Positions 36,401 through 44,589 are shown, numbered from the stretch's first letter. The stretch: 64,000 bases of DNA from Cytophagaceae bacterium (GCA_027488865.1 JAIYAU010000049.1:50856-114855), one strand, 5' to 3'. The notes: a model not told the origin generated them from the letters alone. Translations and numbers: made by a program.

Positions 36401-37767
36401 TCCTTTTCATAGTAAACCACCTTATTTCCGCTACCGTTGGTTGGAACAGCACCAACAGGTATTTGGATAGTATTGTTTCCAATGGAAGAGCCTAATTTCG
36501 TACCACCTGTTGCTGCTGTATACCAATCATATTGTACAGTAGGAACATCATTAACACTTGGGTTGATACCTACAATACCGGTATTGTTACAAAAAGTAGA
36601 CTCTTTAATAGTGCCTACATCTGTGATACATGGGTTACAAAGAGGGGTTTTTACTTCAGCAGTTTTTGTGATGCCAATACTTGGCGACAAAACAAAATTA
36701 TCTAATGCAAAGTCATTACCACCACCAGTTTTTAGTTTTAAATCACGAACTTCCAACCTAAAAGTTCCTGTACTAGGAGCAGTCCAAGTGCCGGCTAGCA
36801 AATGCCAATCTCTATCATTCTTGGAGTAATAAGCAGCTATCTGGATATTATTAATGAAAACTCCAACAGCAGCTGGTATTCCACTATTTACCGTATCACC
36901 GGTTACGTTAGAATGAACGTTAGCCATATATCCACTAAACGCAAATTTTTCATTTGCTGTGGCAGTAAAATCCCAAGCAATTACTTTTGGATTTGCCTTT
37001 GCGTCTGCTACGAATCTTAAAGAACCAGCAGACTGACCAGGTGCTTGGGGTATATTTGTCCAAAAGCCATTGTTATTAGGAATTGTATTAAAAACATTGT
37101 ATTCGTTTGTTCCACCACCAGAAAGAGTACCTAAATTATAGTATGGTCCTCCAGCAGTAGCACTACCTGAAATAAATCCTACATTACCTGCATTAAAATC
37201 TCCATTAACTAATTTATTACCAACAGCAAGGAATCCTACAGCCACGTAATCCTTTTGTGTTGTGGTTGAATCTCTAAATGGATTAGAGGTACTTACTACC
37301 ACGCCGGGATTGGATTTAAGTTCCCAATGACTAAAGGTTAATCCACCGCCAACTGTAGCTGTTAAATCGGTATAAATATCGTCAACACAAGCGCTTGCAG
37401 TAGCACTAATGGTAGAACAATCTGTAACTGGCCCAATTGGTACAGCGTCAGATTGTAGACTAGAACCTCCCAACGAAATATTGTCTAATCCGAAGTCATA
37501 ACCTCTACCTGCAAAAAAGCCTTTCTGACGTATTTCGATAGTAGCTGATGAGGCTGAACCTGAATTCCAGCTAAAACTATTATTTAACCATTTGCCTGGC
37601 GCATCTAATCCGCCATTTGCTGCGAAATTTGTATTTGCCTCACCTAATAAAACTCCATTGATATAAATTTGTAAAACAACATCTAAAAACGGACCTAAGG
37701 CAACAGTTGCTGTGTAGCTATCTCTAACATTTGGTTCATTTGAAACAACATAAGTAAGAGAGGTCAT
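30427..37767 (-). CDS. C-terminal part of an amber-interrupted Ig-like adhesin with T9SS type B domain
   Basis: The frame codes for 2446 residues from its first Met but has no signal peptide. The same frame continues upstream through 18 sense codons to a TAG at 37822-37824 and then into the 549-residue ORF that has the signal peptide. It starts with jelly-roll carbohydrate-binding-like modules (NGDFNAGNVGF, FALDNFVLS), then about 16 Ig-like modules of roughly 75-95 residues (YQWQ or YSWQ cores preceded by TICSG), and ends with a type B sorting domain (ISPNNDGKNDDWFIENI, VYNRYGALVWKS, LLPQGTYFYVIDL). Without read-through or a separate start this part could not be exported. PorP/SprF follows 12 nt later. 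Confidence 0.85.
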   Translation of the reverse strand: MTSLTYVVSNEPNVRDSYTATVALGPFLDVVLQIYINGVLLGEANTNFAANGGLDAPGKWLNNSFSWNSGSASSATIEIRQKGFFAGRGYDFGLDNISLGGSSLQSDAVPIGPVTDCSTISATASACVDDIYTDLTATVGGGLTFSHWELKSNPGVVVSTSNPFRDSTTTQKDYVAVGFLAVGNKLVNGDFNAGNVGFISGSATAGGPYYNLGTLSGGGTNEYNVFNTIPNNNGFWTNIPQAPGQSAGSLRFVADAKANPKVIAWDFTATANEKFAFSGYMANVHSNVTGDTVNSGIPAAVGVFINNIQIAAYYSKNDRDWHLLAGTWTAPSTGTFRLEVRDLKLKTGGGNDFALDNFVLSPSIGITKTAEVKTPLCNPCITDVGTIKESTFCNNTGIVGINPSVNDVPTVQYDWYTAATGGTKLGSSIGNNTIQIPVGAVPTNGSGNKVVYYEKEYKAIGTVLAKNQLCNSSFTGNDGTNSATGDNNYQSRFVTTKPITLTEVGFSLRSELYNNGDSQTGTITFRVVGSQVRNGALVANTAVVYGNLTGTYSRTRTSPPQRVDVDLQATGNVDVPAGTFFIYPVSINRVGSGEIYVQRPTDCAQPNRSDNIDGTIVTRNGMSGGSAGNENDKTGNNNTPGYVYNVKFGLPAVACPRIPVILTPKCPCTKPQNVTITASAVNDSIKVCQGTAVTLTGTALVTAAALNTNFYYSWLKKGTASPLNNAILAPIPANTTSNVPNNTSITGTTTQSGMYYLRVEDGNTGNNSCATLDSIYVEINPTTVPGAIAANQTICSGGDPGAFTSTTAATGGNNKYAYQWQRSLNGGTTWANIAGATLATFNEGIKTNTTTSDSIIQYRRNVTSGACPLVSSAAINLTVNPIVANGIVAGDQTVCSGGNPVAFTQTTATSGGNGTYNYQWQRASNATGPWTNIASTNSTTYDAPAGITATSYYRRLDVSGFCAMDSTNIITVTVPAAIVPGKLSKSDSICFGTIPSPFTGTAATGGAGTYSYQWLISKNGTAFSNYGTANATNVNLTYPDTLRSDRYFVRQVTSGSVAPCNVAYSDTIRIKVVPPISPGGLVNPNISAICEGTIPSLGYGSSNPTGGFKPYTYQWQDSIPGGNWTNITTATNSNYTETRNLDTTTYYRRIVTAGICGSSRSNIIVMPVTPTRIPAVSITANNSTICTGTSITFTATPINGGATPSYQWQKSINGTVWNDISGQTNSTYTTTTASNNDQYRVVMTSNELCPVPKSVNSNAITITVTTVVVPTVTISPDKNPACQGASVTFTTTAGNGGSAPTFEWFINGNSQGAATTTNTFSTTTLANSDIVSAKMISNSGCANPIDATSTGVTMTINPNLTPNVLIVESKNNICENDVVKFTATPTNGGTNPTYQWLLNGSNISGATDSTFSNTSNINNGAIYSVVLTSSESCLTTTNAPSNPITITVLPTLVPSVIISPNKPTICSGGSVLFTATPTNGGTAPSYQWKLNGVDIAGETGVTFNTTTLTNGQSVTVELTSSATCANPQKINSNSVAINVLSGIGAGTIGTDQEVCFGGIPATINEVTAASGVTSAVVYTWVSKLDNGVWTPLVGTGNSYNYTSTISDTTLVRRIATDASLPGPCNTDTTTTVKLNLLSPVLAGHLASGTTICSGTAAPIINDSISASGGKGPYTYAWEQSLDGSVYSLISGSNATLSPGILNVKTWFRRIATSSQSCGSVTSAPVIIDVIQSPVPKVDINVSSSTICSGASAQFIAKKIINGGAQPIFSWKVNGVNIPSITDSIYNTVSLVNGDKVSVNMTSNAVCANPVNVPSSEITMTVLPGIGAGTIGNDQDVCAGNNPATITELTAPTGVTAAVSYSWQYLDDNGIWTDFSGATSKDLTFTAPITKSLKVKRITADNSLPAPCNKAETNVINLNLLAPLTAGAINTKQTICAGQTPSQLQDSISVTGGKTPYTYSWEQSNNGVWSTILGATAINYQPTTLSASTSYRRKVTSSNGCGSATSNEIEKQVTPITNVTVSINNPGQTCVNVPMLFTATPTGGGATPIYKWFLNNVQIGTNSNSLNYTPLAGDSGKVIKVELASSDVCNNGPSTSNLVSLQVVGAVIPKVTIASTGAVCAGTGITYTAVGNGGGSAPTFQWFLNNNPVGTNSNTFTLVNPNNLDAVWVVMTSNLPCVVAGTNPVTSTKLFADVRTIPKPVINEANSEFCAGSTFTYTVNPTSAGNRFQWYKNGVKLIDDTLSSLIVNSTGKYFVVESNRICSTTSDAVAAERVENPIAFAGNDQYVLFESIVQLGASGGSNYSWAPATDLNNALIPNPVWPASTTTAFTVTVSNKSTSGSTVCSNTDEVEIFVLKPIIIPNAISPNNDGKNDDWFIENIEGFPNCEIDVYNRYGALVWKSTGYNERWAGINFRNGELLPQGTYFYVIDLKSSVFKDPYKGYIQILK
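32285..33145 (-). repeat. Higher-order duplication of three Ig-like modules (about 846-bp period)
   Basis: The module opening GIGAGTIG...C occurs at about 33137 and again at about 32291, 846 bp (282 residues) apart, each flanked by the same types of neighbour modules (VxI...ICSG before, LxAGxxxxxxTIC after). A three-module block has duplicated. Confidence 0.6.
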
Positions 37768-37821
37768 ATCAAAAGAAAAGGTATAATTGGTACCACTTGT
37801 TATCCCATTAACTTTTTGACC

Positions 37822-39471
37822 CTAAACAAGAGGATTAGTAACTCCCATAGTTATTCCATTAAATGCCAAGAAATTACCAGGATTGCCAATAATGACAGGT
37901 TTTTGATTGTTATAGGTCCAGTCAGTATTAGTGCCAGCGGTAGTGGACAAAATATTATAAGTTCCATCATTTCCCCATGGACTGGCAGATAAACCAGCAT
38001 TGGTTTGAAATGAATTATTGCCAGCTGAAAAATCTCCATTTACTACTAAATTGTTAGTTAACACAGTTCCAGAAACCACCACTTGTGTGCTTCCTGCCTG
38101 CGTTGCAGTAAATTTGGTGCTTGAACCAGTGTTACTACTCAAGGTACCACCACTTGTACTCCAAGTAAGATTATTGGAGCCAAAACCAGTAATAGTCCAC
38201 TGATCACCTATACAAAAAGGATTATTGGTAGGCGGTAGGCTGCTAGCAAATATTTTCTTTTCATCAATTCTTGTAGTGGCGTCAATATAACAGGTAGGAT
38301 TGCTGCGGTCAGCCAATGGTGTTGCTACATTTATTTCTCTAATCTCATATGTACCTACTTGATTGGTACTATTGGAGATTTTACCAATACCAGAAAATGA
38401 AGGAACCAAAACTCCATCTCTATACCACTCAAAGTAGTTGCTGAGATTCTCAAAGGAACTAATAGTTAAGGTGGCATTATTAGATCCTCCATTTTCCAAG
38501 GTTGCCCTATCGCTGTTTAAACTTAAGAATTGACTATTTGGAGGCGTACAACAGCCTACAGTGGTATTTACAGACAATGGTGTATGTGCAGGTTTGCAAG
38601 TTAAGGTATAATCCCAATTGTACATTACAGAAAATCTACCACCTGTATTAGCTCCACTATTTGCTGGGATGGTTACAGGTGCTACATTATCCACGGCTGG
38701 TTGGGCATTGGCCAAGAGCAAGTTATTAACAGCAATAGCAGTGCCCCCTCCAGTTGGGTTGGCATTCACAATCAATTTTTGAGGCCCGGTGGTGGTTAAG
38801 TCGTAGTTAACAGGCACATCTACAAAGTACCCATTCGTTACACCAGGAATAGGTATTCCGTTAACCGTAGAGAATAAAAAAACAGCTGAGCCATTACCAG
38901 GGGCTGTACTGTTAAACATAATCTGGATTTTATACTGTTGTCCAGGGGTATTCATTACCACTGGCACGCGAACAGAATTGAACCTCACTGGAAGAGAATT
39001 ACTGAAGTTCATTTCAAAAGGTGTATTAATGGCAACAGGACTGAATGTAGGAAGTACAGCTGGTTGTGGCACATCAACATAATTTGTTTTTTTAATGTAG
39101 GTAAATTGAATTCCTGTTGGTGGAGTGGTAGCAGCCTTTACACGAAAAGGCGTGTAAAACTCATTTGTGGAAGTTAAATCTTGTTCTACAGCACCAGTTT
39201 TTATCAATCTTCCATTAGCATCAAAGTCAGCGGCAGAATATGGACCATTCGTGTAATTATACCATATATAAGAAGAGTTTGCAGTGTGGTCGCTAATGGT
39301 CCATTTTGCAAAGCCATTTTCACACCATGGAGTTGCTGTAATGGTAGTGCTATTAATTGCATTCTCCGTTGGACACTGAGCACTAGAAAATTGAATAAAT
39401 AACAATAGGAAAATAATTGAAACAAAGTGCTTCTTGTTGGTACTGTTGAGCCAAGGGTGGAAATTAGACAT
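37822..39471 (-). CDS. N-terminal part of the amber-interrupted adhesin
   Basis: This 549-residue ORF has a signal peptide (FVSIIFLLLFIQFSSAQ, cleavage near residue 32) and beta-rich domains, ending inside a jelly-roll module: NGDFSAGNNSFQ, then NFLAFNGITMGVTNPLV and the TAG stop. The codons after the stop, in the same frame, read GQKVNGITSGTNYTFSFD and complete the same domain, so this is one gene of about 3014 codons, not two. A TGG-to-TAG change is the most economical explanation, since Trp before GQ is common at this place in such modules. As it stands the product would be secreted to the periplasm without its C-terminal T9SS signal. Confidence 0.85.
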   Translation of the reverse strand: MSNFHPWLNSTNKKHFVSIIFLLLFIQFSSAQCPTENAINSTTITATPWCENGFAKWTISDHTANSSYIWYNYTNGPYSAADFDANGRLIKTGAVEQDLTSTNEFYTPFRVKAATTPPTGIQFTYIKKTNYVDVPQPAVLPTFSPVAINTPFEMNFSNSLPVRFNSVRVPVVMNTPGQQYKIQIMFNSTAPGNGSAVFLFSTVNGIPIPGVTNGYFVDVPVNYDLTTTGPQKLIVNANPTGGGTAIAVNNLLLANAQPAVDNVAPVTIPANSGANTGGRFSVMYNWDYTLTCKPAHTPLSVNTTVGCCTPPNSQFLSLNSDRATLENGGSNNATLTISSFENLSNYFEWYRDGVLVPSFSGIGKISNSTNQVGTYEIREINVATPLADRSNPTCYIDATTRIDEKKIFASSLPPTNNPFCIGDQWTITGFGSNNLTWSTSGGTLSSNTGSSTKFTATQAGSTQVVVSGTVLTNNLVVNGDFSAGNNSFQTNAGLSASPWGNDGTYNILSTTAGTNTDWTYNNQKPVIIGNPGNFLAFNGITMGVTNPLV

Positions 39472-39547
39472 GTGTCGAAATAGTTGTTGTTGTGATTATA
39501 TTCTTGTGAATGAACAATAGTAACCGTTTAAACACAAAAATATCATG

Positions 39548-39555
39548 CAAAAGTA
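39548..39555 (-). promoter_or_regulatory. -7 element upstream of the interrupted adhesin
   Basis: On the minus strand this reads TACTTTTG, matching TAnnTTTG, 77-84 nt before the start codon. No clear -33 TTG is seen. Confidence 0.4.
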
Positions 39556-39961
39556 TAAAAAAATATGAAAATCATAATACTCTTACAGCCTATAAATCGC
39601 AACTATTTGCAAATAAGACCTTCAATAGGATATAAACATTACATTCTTGGATTAAATCAAAAATGATTACGCGGCATAATTAATTTGTTTAATAACAAAC
39701 TAACCTTTAATATTTTTTTAAGTTGTTGAATTATTTTCTATCAGACTTAGATAATAATAGGAACGCATATATTTAAACGCTAACGTCGCAATAAATATTT
39801 GATGTTGTAAGTATTAAGTAATGTCTAATCCATTTCCCTCAATAGTGGTATTAGATAGCATAAGAAAACATAGTTTCACTTGATTGAAAATTATTTATTG
39901 TTTGAAAAAAGTATTTGAAGAAAAAAAAGAATGATAGTGATATGTAGAATGGTGGTATTGC

Positions 39962-40000
39962 TAGGTTTTAATCCATTTCAGTGAAATAGATTAAAACCTA
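39962..40000. terminator. Long near-perfect hairpin downstream of the beta-CASP gene
   Basis: TAGGTTTTAATC (39962-39973) pairs perfectly with GATTAAAACCTA (39989-40000); inside it ATTTC and GAAAT pair again with a 3-nt loop. It lies about 88 nt past the 3' end of the minus-strand gene and has no T-run, so a role as terminator, RNA stabiliser or protein-binding palindrome is open. Confidence 0.4.
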
Positions 40001-40087
40001 CCTTCATGCTTATATCCATTTCATTTTGAGGATGGACAAGAGGTAATAATCAGGAAAAAAGCTTAACAATTATGCCAATTAGTAATG

Positions 40088-41479
40088 TTAAATACCCTTA
40101 AATAGATCATAAGCTTCCATATACTCGGGTACAGTGACATTCCAATTAAATTCGCGTTGGATGGTTTCTTGAAAAGCCCTACTTACTTCTGGTTCACCAT
40201 GAACAATAAAGGTATTTTTAGGTGATTCTTTAAAGTTTTTAAGCCATTTTAATAGTTCCGCTCTGTCTGCATGTGCTGACAAGCCATTGATATGGGTTAC
40301 GTTACACTTAATATGTACCTCTTCTCCGAATATTTTAACTATTGGTTCTCCTTCTAATATTTTTCTACCACGTGTGCCTTCTGATTGATACCCTACAAAA
40401 AGCACGGTATCATTTGCACGTGGAAGCCTATGATATAAATGGTGCAAGATACGACCTCCATTGCACATGCCACTAGAAGAAATAATAATTGCGTGACTTT
40501 TAATATTATTAAGTGCAATAGATTCACTTTGATTACGGTAATAATGAAGACCTTGAAAATCAAAAATATCTTCATCTAACTTACCATTTAGGGTATGAAA
40601 AGTGTGATGCCTTTTAAACAATGCCGTCACATTTATTCCCATGGGACTATCAATAAAAACAGGGACACTTGGAATCTTCTTTTCATCTATTAACTGTTTA
40701 ATATAGAAAAGCAATGACTGTGTTCGTCCTACCGCAAAGGCTGGGATTAATATACAACCATTTTTATCAAAAGCTGTATTGATAGCGTCTGCGAATTTAT
40801 CTAAGGCGTTTTCAGAAGGCACATCTTTATTTCCATATGTAGACTCAATTAAAAGTATATCCCCATCCTTTATAGTTGTTGGATTTCTCAAAATTGGTTT
40901 GTTATACCGCCCAATGTCTCCAGAAAAAACTATTTTCTTACGCATTTTGTCCCCTTGTATGTACATTTCTGTAATAGCAGAACCCAAAATATGTCCAGCG
41001 TCGTGAAATTTTATAGCTATTTTCGGATGAAGTGGGATGCGTTGATTGTACCGATATCCTTTAAAATAAACAAAAGTACGTGTGGCGTCTTCGGTAGTAT
41101 AAAGGGGCATAGGTTTTTCATGCTTTGAATAGCCTTTTTTAAATGCATATTCAGCCTCTTCCTCTTGCAGTTTGGCGGAGTCTAATAACATGATCTCCAT
41201 AAGATCTTTGGTGGCAGAGGTACAATAAACTGGCCCTCTAAAACCTTCTTTGAACAACTTAGGCAGGTAACCCGTGTGATCGATATGAGCATGGGTAATT
41301 ACAACTGCATTTATCGTTTTGGGATCTACCGGAAATGGATTCCAGTTTTTTAGCCGTAAATCTTTTAGCCCTTGAAACAGTCCACAGTCTATCAGTATTT
41401 TAAATTCATCTACTTCAATTAGGTATTTGGAACCAGTTACTGTTTTGGCTCCTCCTAAAAATCGGATTCGTACGTTCAA
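40088..41479 (-). CDS. Beta-CASP metallo-beta-lactamase-fold RNase-like protein
   Basis: This 463-residue cytoplasmic protein has the metal-binding motif HAHIDHTG (63-70), DAGHILGS (160-167), FSGDIGR (185-191) and the beta-CASP C-terminal motifs SSSGMCNGGRI and INGLSAHADRAELLKW. The opening RIRFLGGAKTVTGSKYLIE is typical of the YSH1/CPSF73-like bacterial branch rather than RNase J. By family it should be a zinc-dependent RNA endo- or exonuclease in RNA maturation or turnover; the substrate is unknown. It is complete and divergent from the MORN-repeat gene. Confidence 0.92.
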   Translation of the reverse strand: MNVRIRFLGGAKTVTGSKYLIEVDEFKILIDCGLFQGLKDLRLKNWNPFPVDPKTINAVVITHAHIDHTGYLPKLFKEGFRGPVYCTSATKDLMEIMLLDSAKLQEEEAEYAFKKGYSKHEKPMPLYTTEDATRTFVYFKGYRYNQRIPLHPKIAIKFHDAGHILGSAITEMYIQGDKMRKKIVFSGDIGRYNKPILRNPTTIKDGDILLIESTYGNKDVPSENALDKFADAINTAFDKNGCILIPAFAVGRTQSLLFYIKQLIDEKKIPSVPVFIDSPMGINVTALFKRHHTFHTLNGKLDEDIFDFQGLHYYRNQSESIALNNIKSHAIIISSSGMCNGGRILHHLYHRLPRANDTVLFVGYQSEGTRGRKILEGEPIVKIFGEEVHIKCNVTHINGLSAHADRAELLKWLKNFKESPKNTFIVHGEPEVSRAFQETIQREFNWNVTVPEYMEAYDLFKGI

Positions 41480-41624
41480 TTATTTATAAGTTTAATTCAA
41501 ATCTCTAATGTGCATATATTTGTTTTAATAGCAAACTGCTCTTCGCTTTTTTTTAATTTATTATTTAAATAAAATAATATTCTAGAATTTTGTAATTTGC
41601 CTTACTTTAACAAATTTCAATCTG

Positions 41625-43481
41625 TTGTTTTTAAGATCTATACTATTTTTTGCCTTGTTTTTTCAATCCCTTGTGTTTGCACAAAGATTAAAAAACATAA
41701 AGTACCATTACGATAAAGATAAGAAACAGTTAAAAGAATCTTTTTATATCCTCAAAAACACAAACCAATCCGTGATACTAGACAGTGTTTACGTGATGTA
41801 CTATCAAAATGGAAATTATAAGACTAAAGGTTCATACAAAAATAATGTACCTGTAGGATTATGGCAGTATTATTTTGAATCGGGCAGCATTAAAATGAAA
41901 GGAAATTATGAAAACAACTTCCAAACTGGAGAATGGCAATATTTTCACGAAAATGGAAATGTATCCATGCAAGGGTATCTTGATAGCAATTTGCGCAGTG
42001 ATGTATGGCAAATGTATTATGAAAACGGCAAGTTAAAATCAACTGGAAAATATTATAAAGGCAAAGCTGAAGGTATTTGGTTTTTATACCATGAGGATGG
42101 CAATTATAAAGGCAAGGTTTTATATAAAAGCAACCAAGGATTTTATCAAGAATTTTTTCCAAATGGCAAGTTAAAAACCGAAGGAATCATTAAAGACGGA
42201 ATGAGTGATAGCTTGTGGACTTATTATCACGAAAATGGAAAAATAAAGGCCCAAGGAAATGAGAAAAACGGCACTAAAGAAGGCTATTGGTACTTTTATC
42301 ATGAAAATGGACAAGTAGCAAGTGAAGGTGCCTATGTAAAAGGAAAAACCACTGGCCAATGGAAATATTATCATCCGAATGGTTTCCTTAGTGCAGAAGG
42401 ATATGAAGAAAATTCAAATAAAGAGGGCTATTGGAAACTATACTATGAAACGGGTTCATTTAAGGCCGAAGGAACCTTTAAGCAAGGAGATGGGCCTTAC
42501 AAAGAATATTATGAAAACGGAAAGTTAAAAATAAATGGCTATTTAAAAAAAGGAAAAAATGAAGGAAAATGGTTGTACTATTATGATGAAGGCTCGCAAG
42601 AAGGTGAGTGTGATTTCACCAACGGTAACGGTGAATATATAGGCTATTATCCTAATGGAAAACTTAAAATGAAGGGGAAAATAGAAAATGGGAATAAAAT
42701 AGGAATTTGGGAATTATTCAACGAAGATGGGTCACTTGCAGGACTTTATAAAAACTATTATGAAAATAATGAATTTGTGCTTAAGCCCGTAGAAGCCAAA
42801 AGAGACACCATAGATTTTAATTTAATTGGCAAAAACAACACACCTAAACCAAAGGAAAATGAGAAATCTGAAAAAAATAAATTCTTTTTAAAATTATTTA
42901 ATCTTAAACGAGGTGAGTATAGAAGTGCCATTGTAGGTGTTAATCCTTTAGCAATCACCCTTAACACATTGCCAATATATCTTGAATTTTACAATCAAGA
43001 ACGACTTGGCCTAGAATTTAATTATACGTTAATACGTAAACCCTTTTTTGTACAGCATCAATTAAGCGAACCCGACAAACTATTTTCTAATGGTTATTCC
43101 GCAAGTTTCAAACATAAGTTTTATGCAAAAGTTAAGGACAACAAAGGTATGCGATATTTTGCTTATGAAATTAGATATAAAAACATAGACTACAAAGGCA
43201 CTGTGTCCGATACCAACCTTAACGGTGTAGAACAAAAACTTCTGCTTCAATCCAAAGAAAAAACTTACGAAGTTACTGCTTTGTTTGGAGATAGACTTAT
43301 GCAACACTATGATCGTGATGGGTTTACCTTCGACATATTTTTAGGTATTGGAATTGGCTATAGAGACTATTCTAAGAATTTTGACTCTAACCAAGACAAA
43401 AACGACCTATTTCAATCTATCAGAAAAGATAAAATATACATTCCGGTAAGATTTGGATTCAGTTTTGGATATGCTTTTTAA
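41625..43481 (+). CDS. Exported MORN-variant repeat protein with C-terminal barrel-like domain
   Basis: This 618-residue protein has a signal peptide (LFFALFFQSLVFAQ) after a TTG start; no in-frame ATG lies nearby upstream of the signal peptide. Residues about 55-370 hold about 14 units of roughly 23 residues with core [FY][YH]xNG-K-x-x-G (YYENGKLKSTGKY, YHENGKIKAQG), the YwqK-type MORN variant repeat. A charged linker follows (NNTPKPKENEKSEKN), then about 190 residues of alternating strands (VGVNPLAITLNTLPIYLEFY ... FGFSFGYAF) that resemble an outer-membrane barrel and end in Phe. It may be an outer-membrane protein exposing a repeat domain to the periplasm. It is the first gene of a tightly packed five-gene run. 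Confidence 0.8.
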   Translation: MFLRSILFFALFFQSLVFAQRLKNIKYHYDKDKKQLKESFYILKNTNQSVILDSVYVMYYQNGNYKTKGSYKNNVPVGLWQYYFESGSIKMKGNYENNFQTGEWQYFHENGNVSMQGYLDSNLRSDVWQMYYENGKLKSTGKYYKGKAEGIWFLYHEDGNYKGKVLYKSNQGFYQEFFPNGKLKTEGIIKDGMSDSLWTYYHENGKIKAQGNEKNGTKEGYWYFYHENGQVASEGAYVKGKTTGQWKYYHPNGFLSAEGYEENSNKEGYWKLYYETGSFKAEGTFKQGDGPYKEYYENGKLKINGYLKKGKNEGKWLYYYDEGSQEGECDFTNGNGEYIGYYPNGKLKMKGKIENGNKIGIWELFNEDGSLAGLYKNYYENNEFVLKPVEAKRDTIDFNLIGKNNTPKPKENEKSEKNKFFLKLFNLKRGEYRSAIVGVNPLAITLNTLPIYLEFYNQERLGLEFNYTLIRKPFFVQHQLSEPDKLFSNGYSASFKHKFYAKVKDNKGMRYFAYEIRYKNIDYKGTVSDTNLNGVEQKLLLQSKEKTYEVTALFGDRLMQHYDRDGFTFDIFLGIGIGYRDYSKNFDSNQDKNDLFQSIRKDKIYIPVRFGFSFGYAF

Positions 43482-43486
43482 CGCTT

Positions 43487-44584
43487 ATGAAAACCATTAA
43501 AGAAATTATAGACTATTTAGAATCTCTGGTACCTACTGCCTATCAAGAATCTTACGACAATAGCGGCTTATTGGTGGGTGACAAACATCAGTCGGTGTCA
43601 AAAATTTTGGTTTCTTTAGATTGTACAGAAGAAGTAGTGCAAGAGGCTATTGATAAACATTGCAACTTAATAATCTCTCACCATCCCATCATTTTTAAAG
43701 GATTAAAAAAACTCACTGGCACCAACTATGTTGAACGAACTGTAGTTAAAGCTATAAAAAATGACATTGCACTATACGCAATTCATACAAATTTGGACAA
43801 TGTGCTCCATGGCGTCAATACTAAAATTGCCCAAAAACTTGAACTCCTAGATGTACAAATATTAATTCCACAAAGTACCAGCCTTAAAAAAATAACATTT
43901 TTTACCCCTCCTCAAAACTTAGACGCAGTATTAAATGCGATGTATCAAGCGGGTGCTGGGCAAATTGGTAACTACAAAAATTGCAGCTTTTCTACCGAAG
44001 GTTTGGGTGCTTTTTTACCTGCTGAAGGAGCAATTCCCTTTATTGGTTCTATTGCTAAACAAGAAACAGCTTTAGAAAAAAGAACAGAGCTTATTTTTCC
44101 TAAACACCTAGAAAACAAAATTTTAACCACTTTAAAAACGCATCACCCCTACGAGGAAGTGGCTTATTATATTCAAACGATTGATAACAAAAATCAAGAA
44201 GTTGGTATAGGAGCCATAGGTAACTTGCCCAATGGCATGGAGGAAAAAGAATTTTTGAAATATCTAAAAGAAAAAATGAACCTCCCGCTTATCAAACACA
44301 CCAAGTTATTGGGCAAAAAGGTGTTTAAGGTGGCCGTTTGTGGTGGCTCGGGTAGTGTATTTTTACAAAACGCAATGCTACAGCAAGCCGATGTATATAT
44401 AAGTGCAGATTTTAAATACCATGAGTATTTTGATGCAGATAATAAAATATTAATTGCAGATATAGGGCATTATGAAAGTGAATTTTATACTAAAGAATTA
44501 ATTATTGATTTAATATGGAAAAAATTTGCTAATATTGCGGTCGTTTTATCTGAAACCATCACCAATCCGATAAGTTATCTTTGA
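43487..44584 (+). CDS. Nif3-like dinuclear metal center protein
   Basis: This 365-residue cytoplasmic protein belongs to the Nif3/YbgI (DUF34) family. Metal ligands are visible at ISHHP (63-67), AIHTNLD (98-104) and in the C-terminal ADIGHYESE. The middle third carries the PII-like insert domain seen in the longer family members. The family forms ring-shaped hexamers and has been linked to GTP cyclohydrolase-like or metal-chaperone roles, without a settled function. It starts 5 nt after the MORN gene and ends 5 nt before the zinc-ribbon gene; Nif3 beside this zinc-ribbon protein is a recurring bacterial pairing. Confidence 0.93.
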   Translation: MKTIKEIIDYLESLVPTAYQESYDNSGLLVGDKHQSVSKILVSLDCTEEVVQEAIDKHCNLIISHHPIIFKGLKKLTGTNYVERTVVKAIKNDIALYAIHTNLDNVLHGVNTKIAQKLELLDVQILIPQSTSLKKITFFTPPQNLDAVLNAMYQAGAGQIGNYKNCSFSTEGLGAFLPAEGAIPFIGSIAKQETALEKRTELIFPKHLENKILTTLKTHHPYEEVAYYIQTIDNKNQEVGIGAIGNLPNGMEEKEFLKYLKEKMNLPLIKHTKLLGKKVFKVAVCGGSGSVFLQNAMLQQADVYISADFKYHEYFDADNKILIADIGHYESEFYTKELIIDLIWKKFANIAVVLSETITNPISYL

Positions 44585-44589
44585 AATAA

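Larger units (their letters stand above)
39472..40087. other. Long intergenic region upstream of the interrupted adhesin
   Basis: This 616-nt AT-rich stretch contains the -7 element near 39.55 kb and a long hairpin near 39.98 kb. The part between about 39600 and 39950 shows no ORF, tRNA or recognised motif; it may carry the long leader or regulatory region of the adhesin operon. Confidence 0.5.

Noticed and set aside
37822..37824. TAG reassigned to an amino acid in this organism
   Set aside because: Several unrelated complete genes end with TAG at the right place (for example the ones ending at 14157, 15276 and 48144).
30427..39471. Frameshift between the two adhesin ORFs
   Set aside because: The distance between the stop codon and the downstream Met is 18 whole codons; the frame is unchanged, so only the TAG interrupts it.
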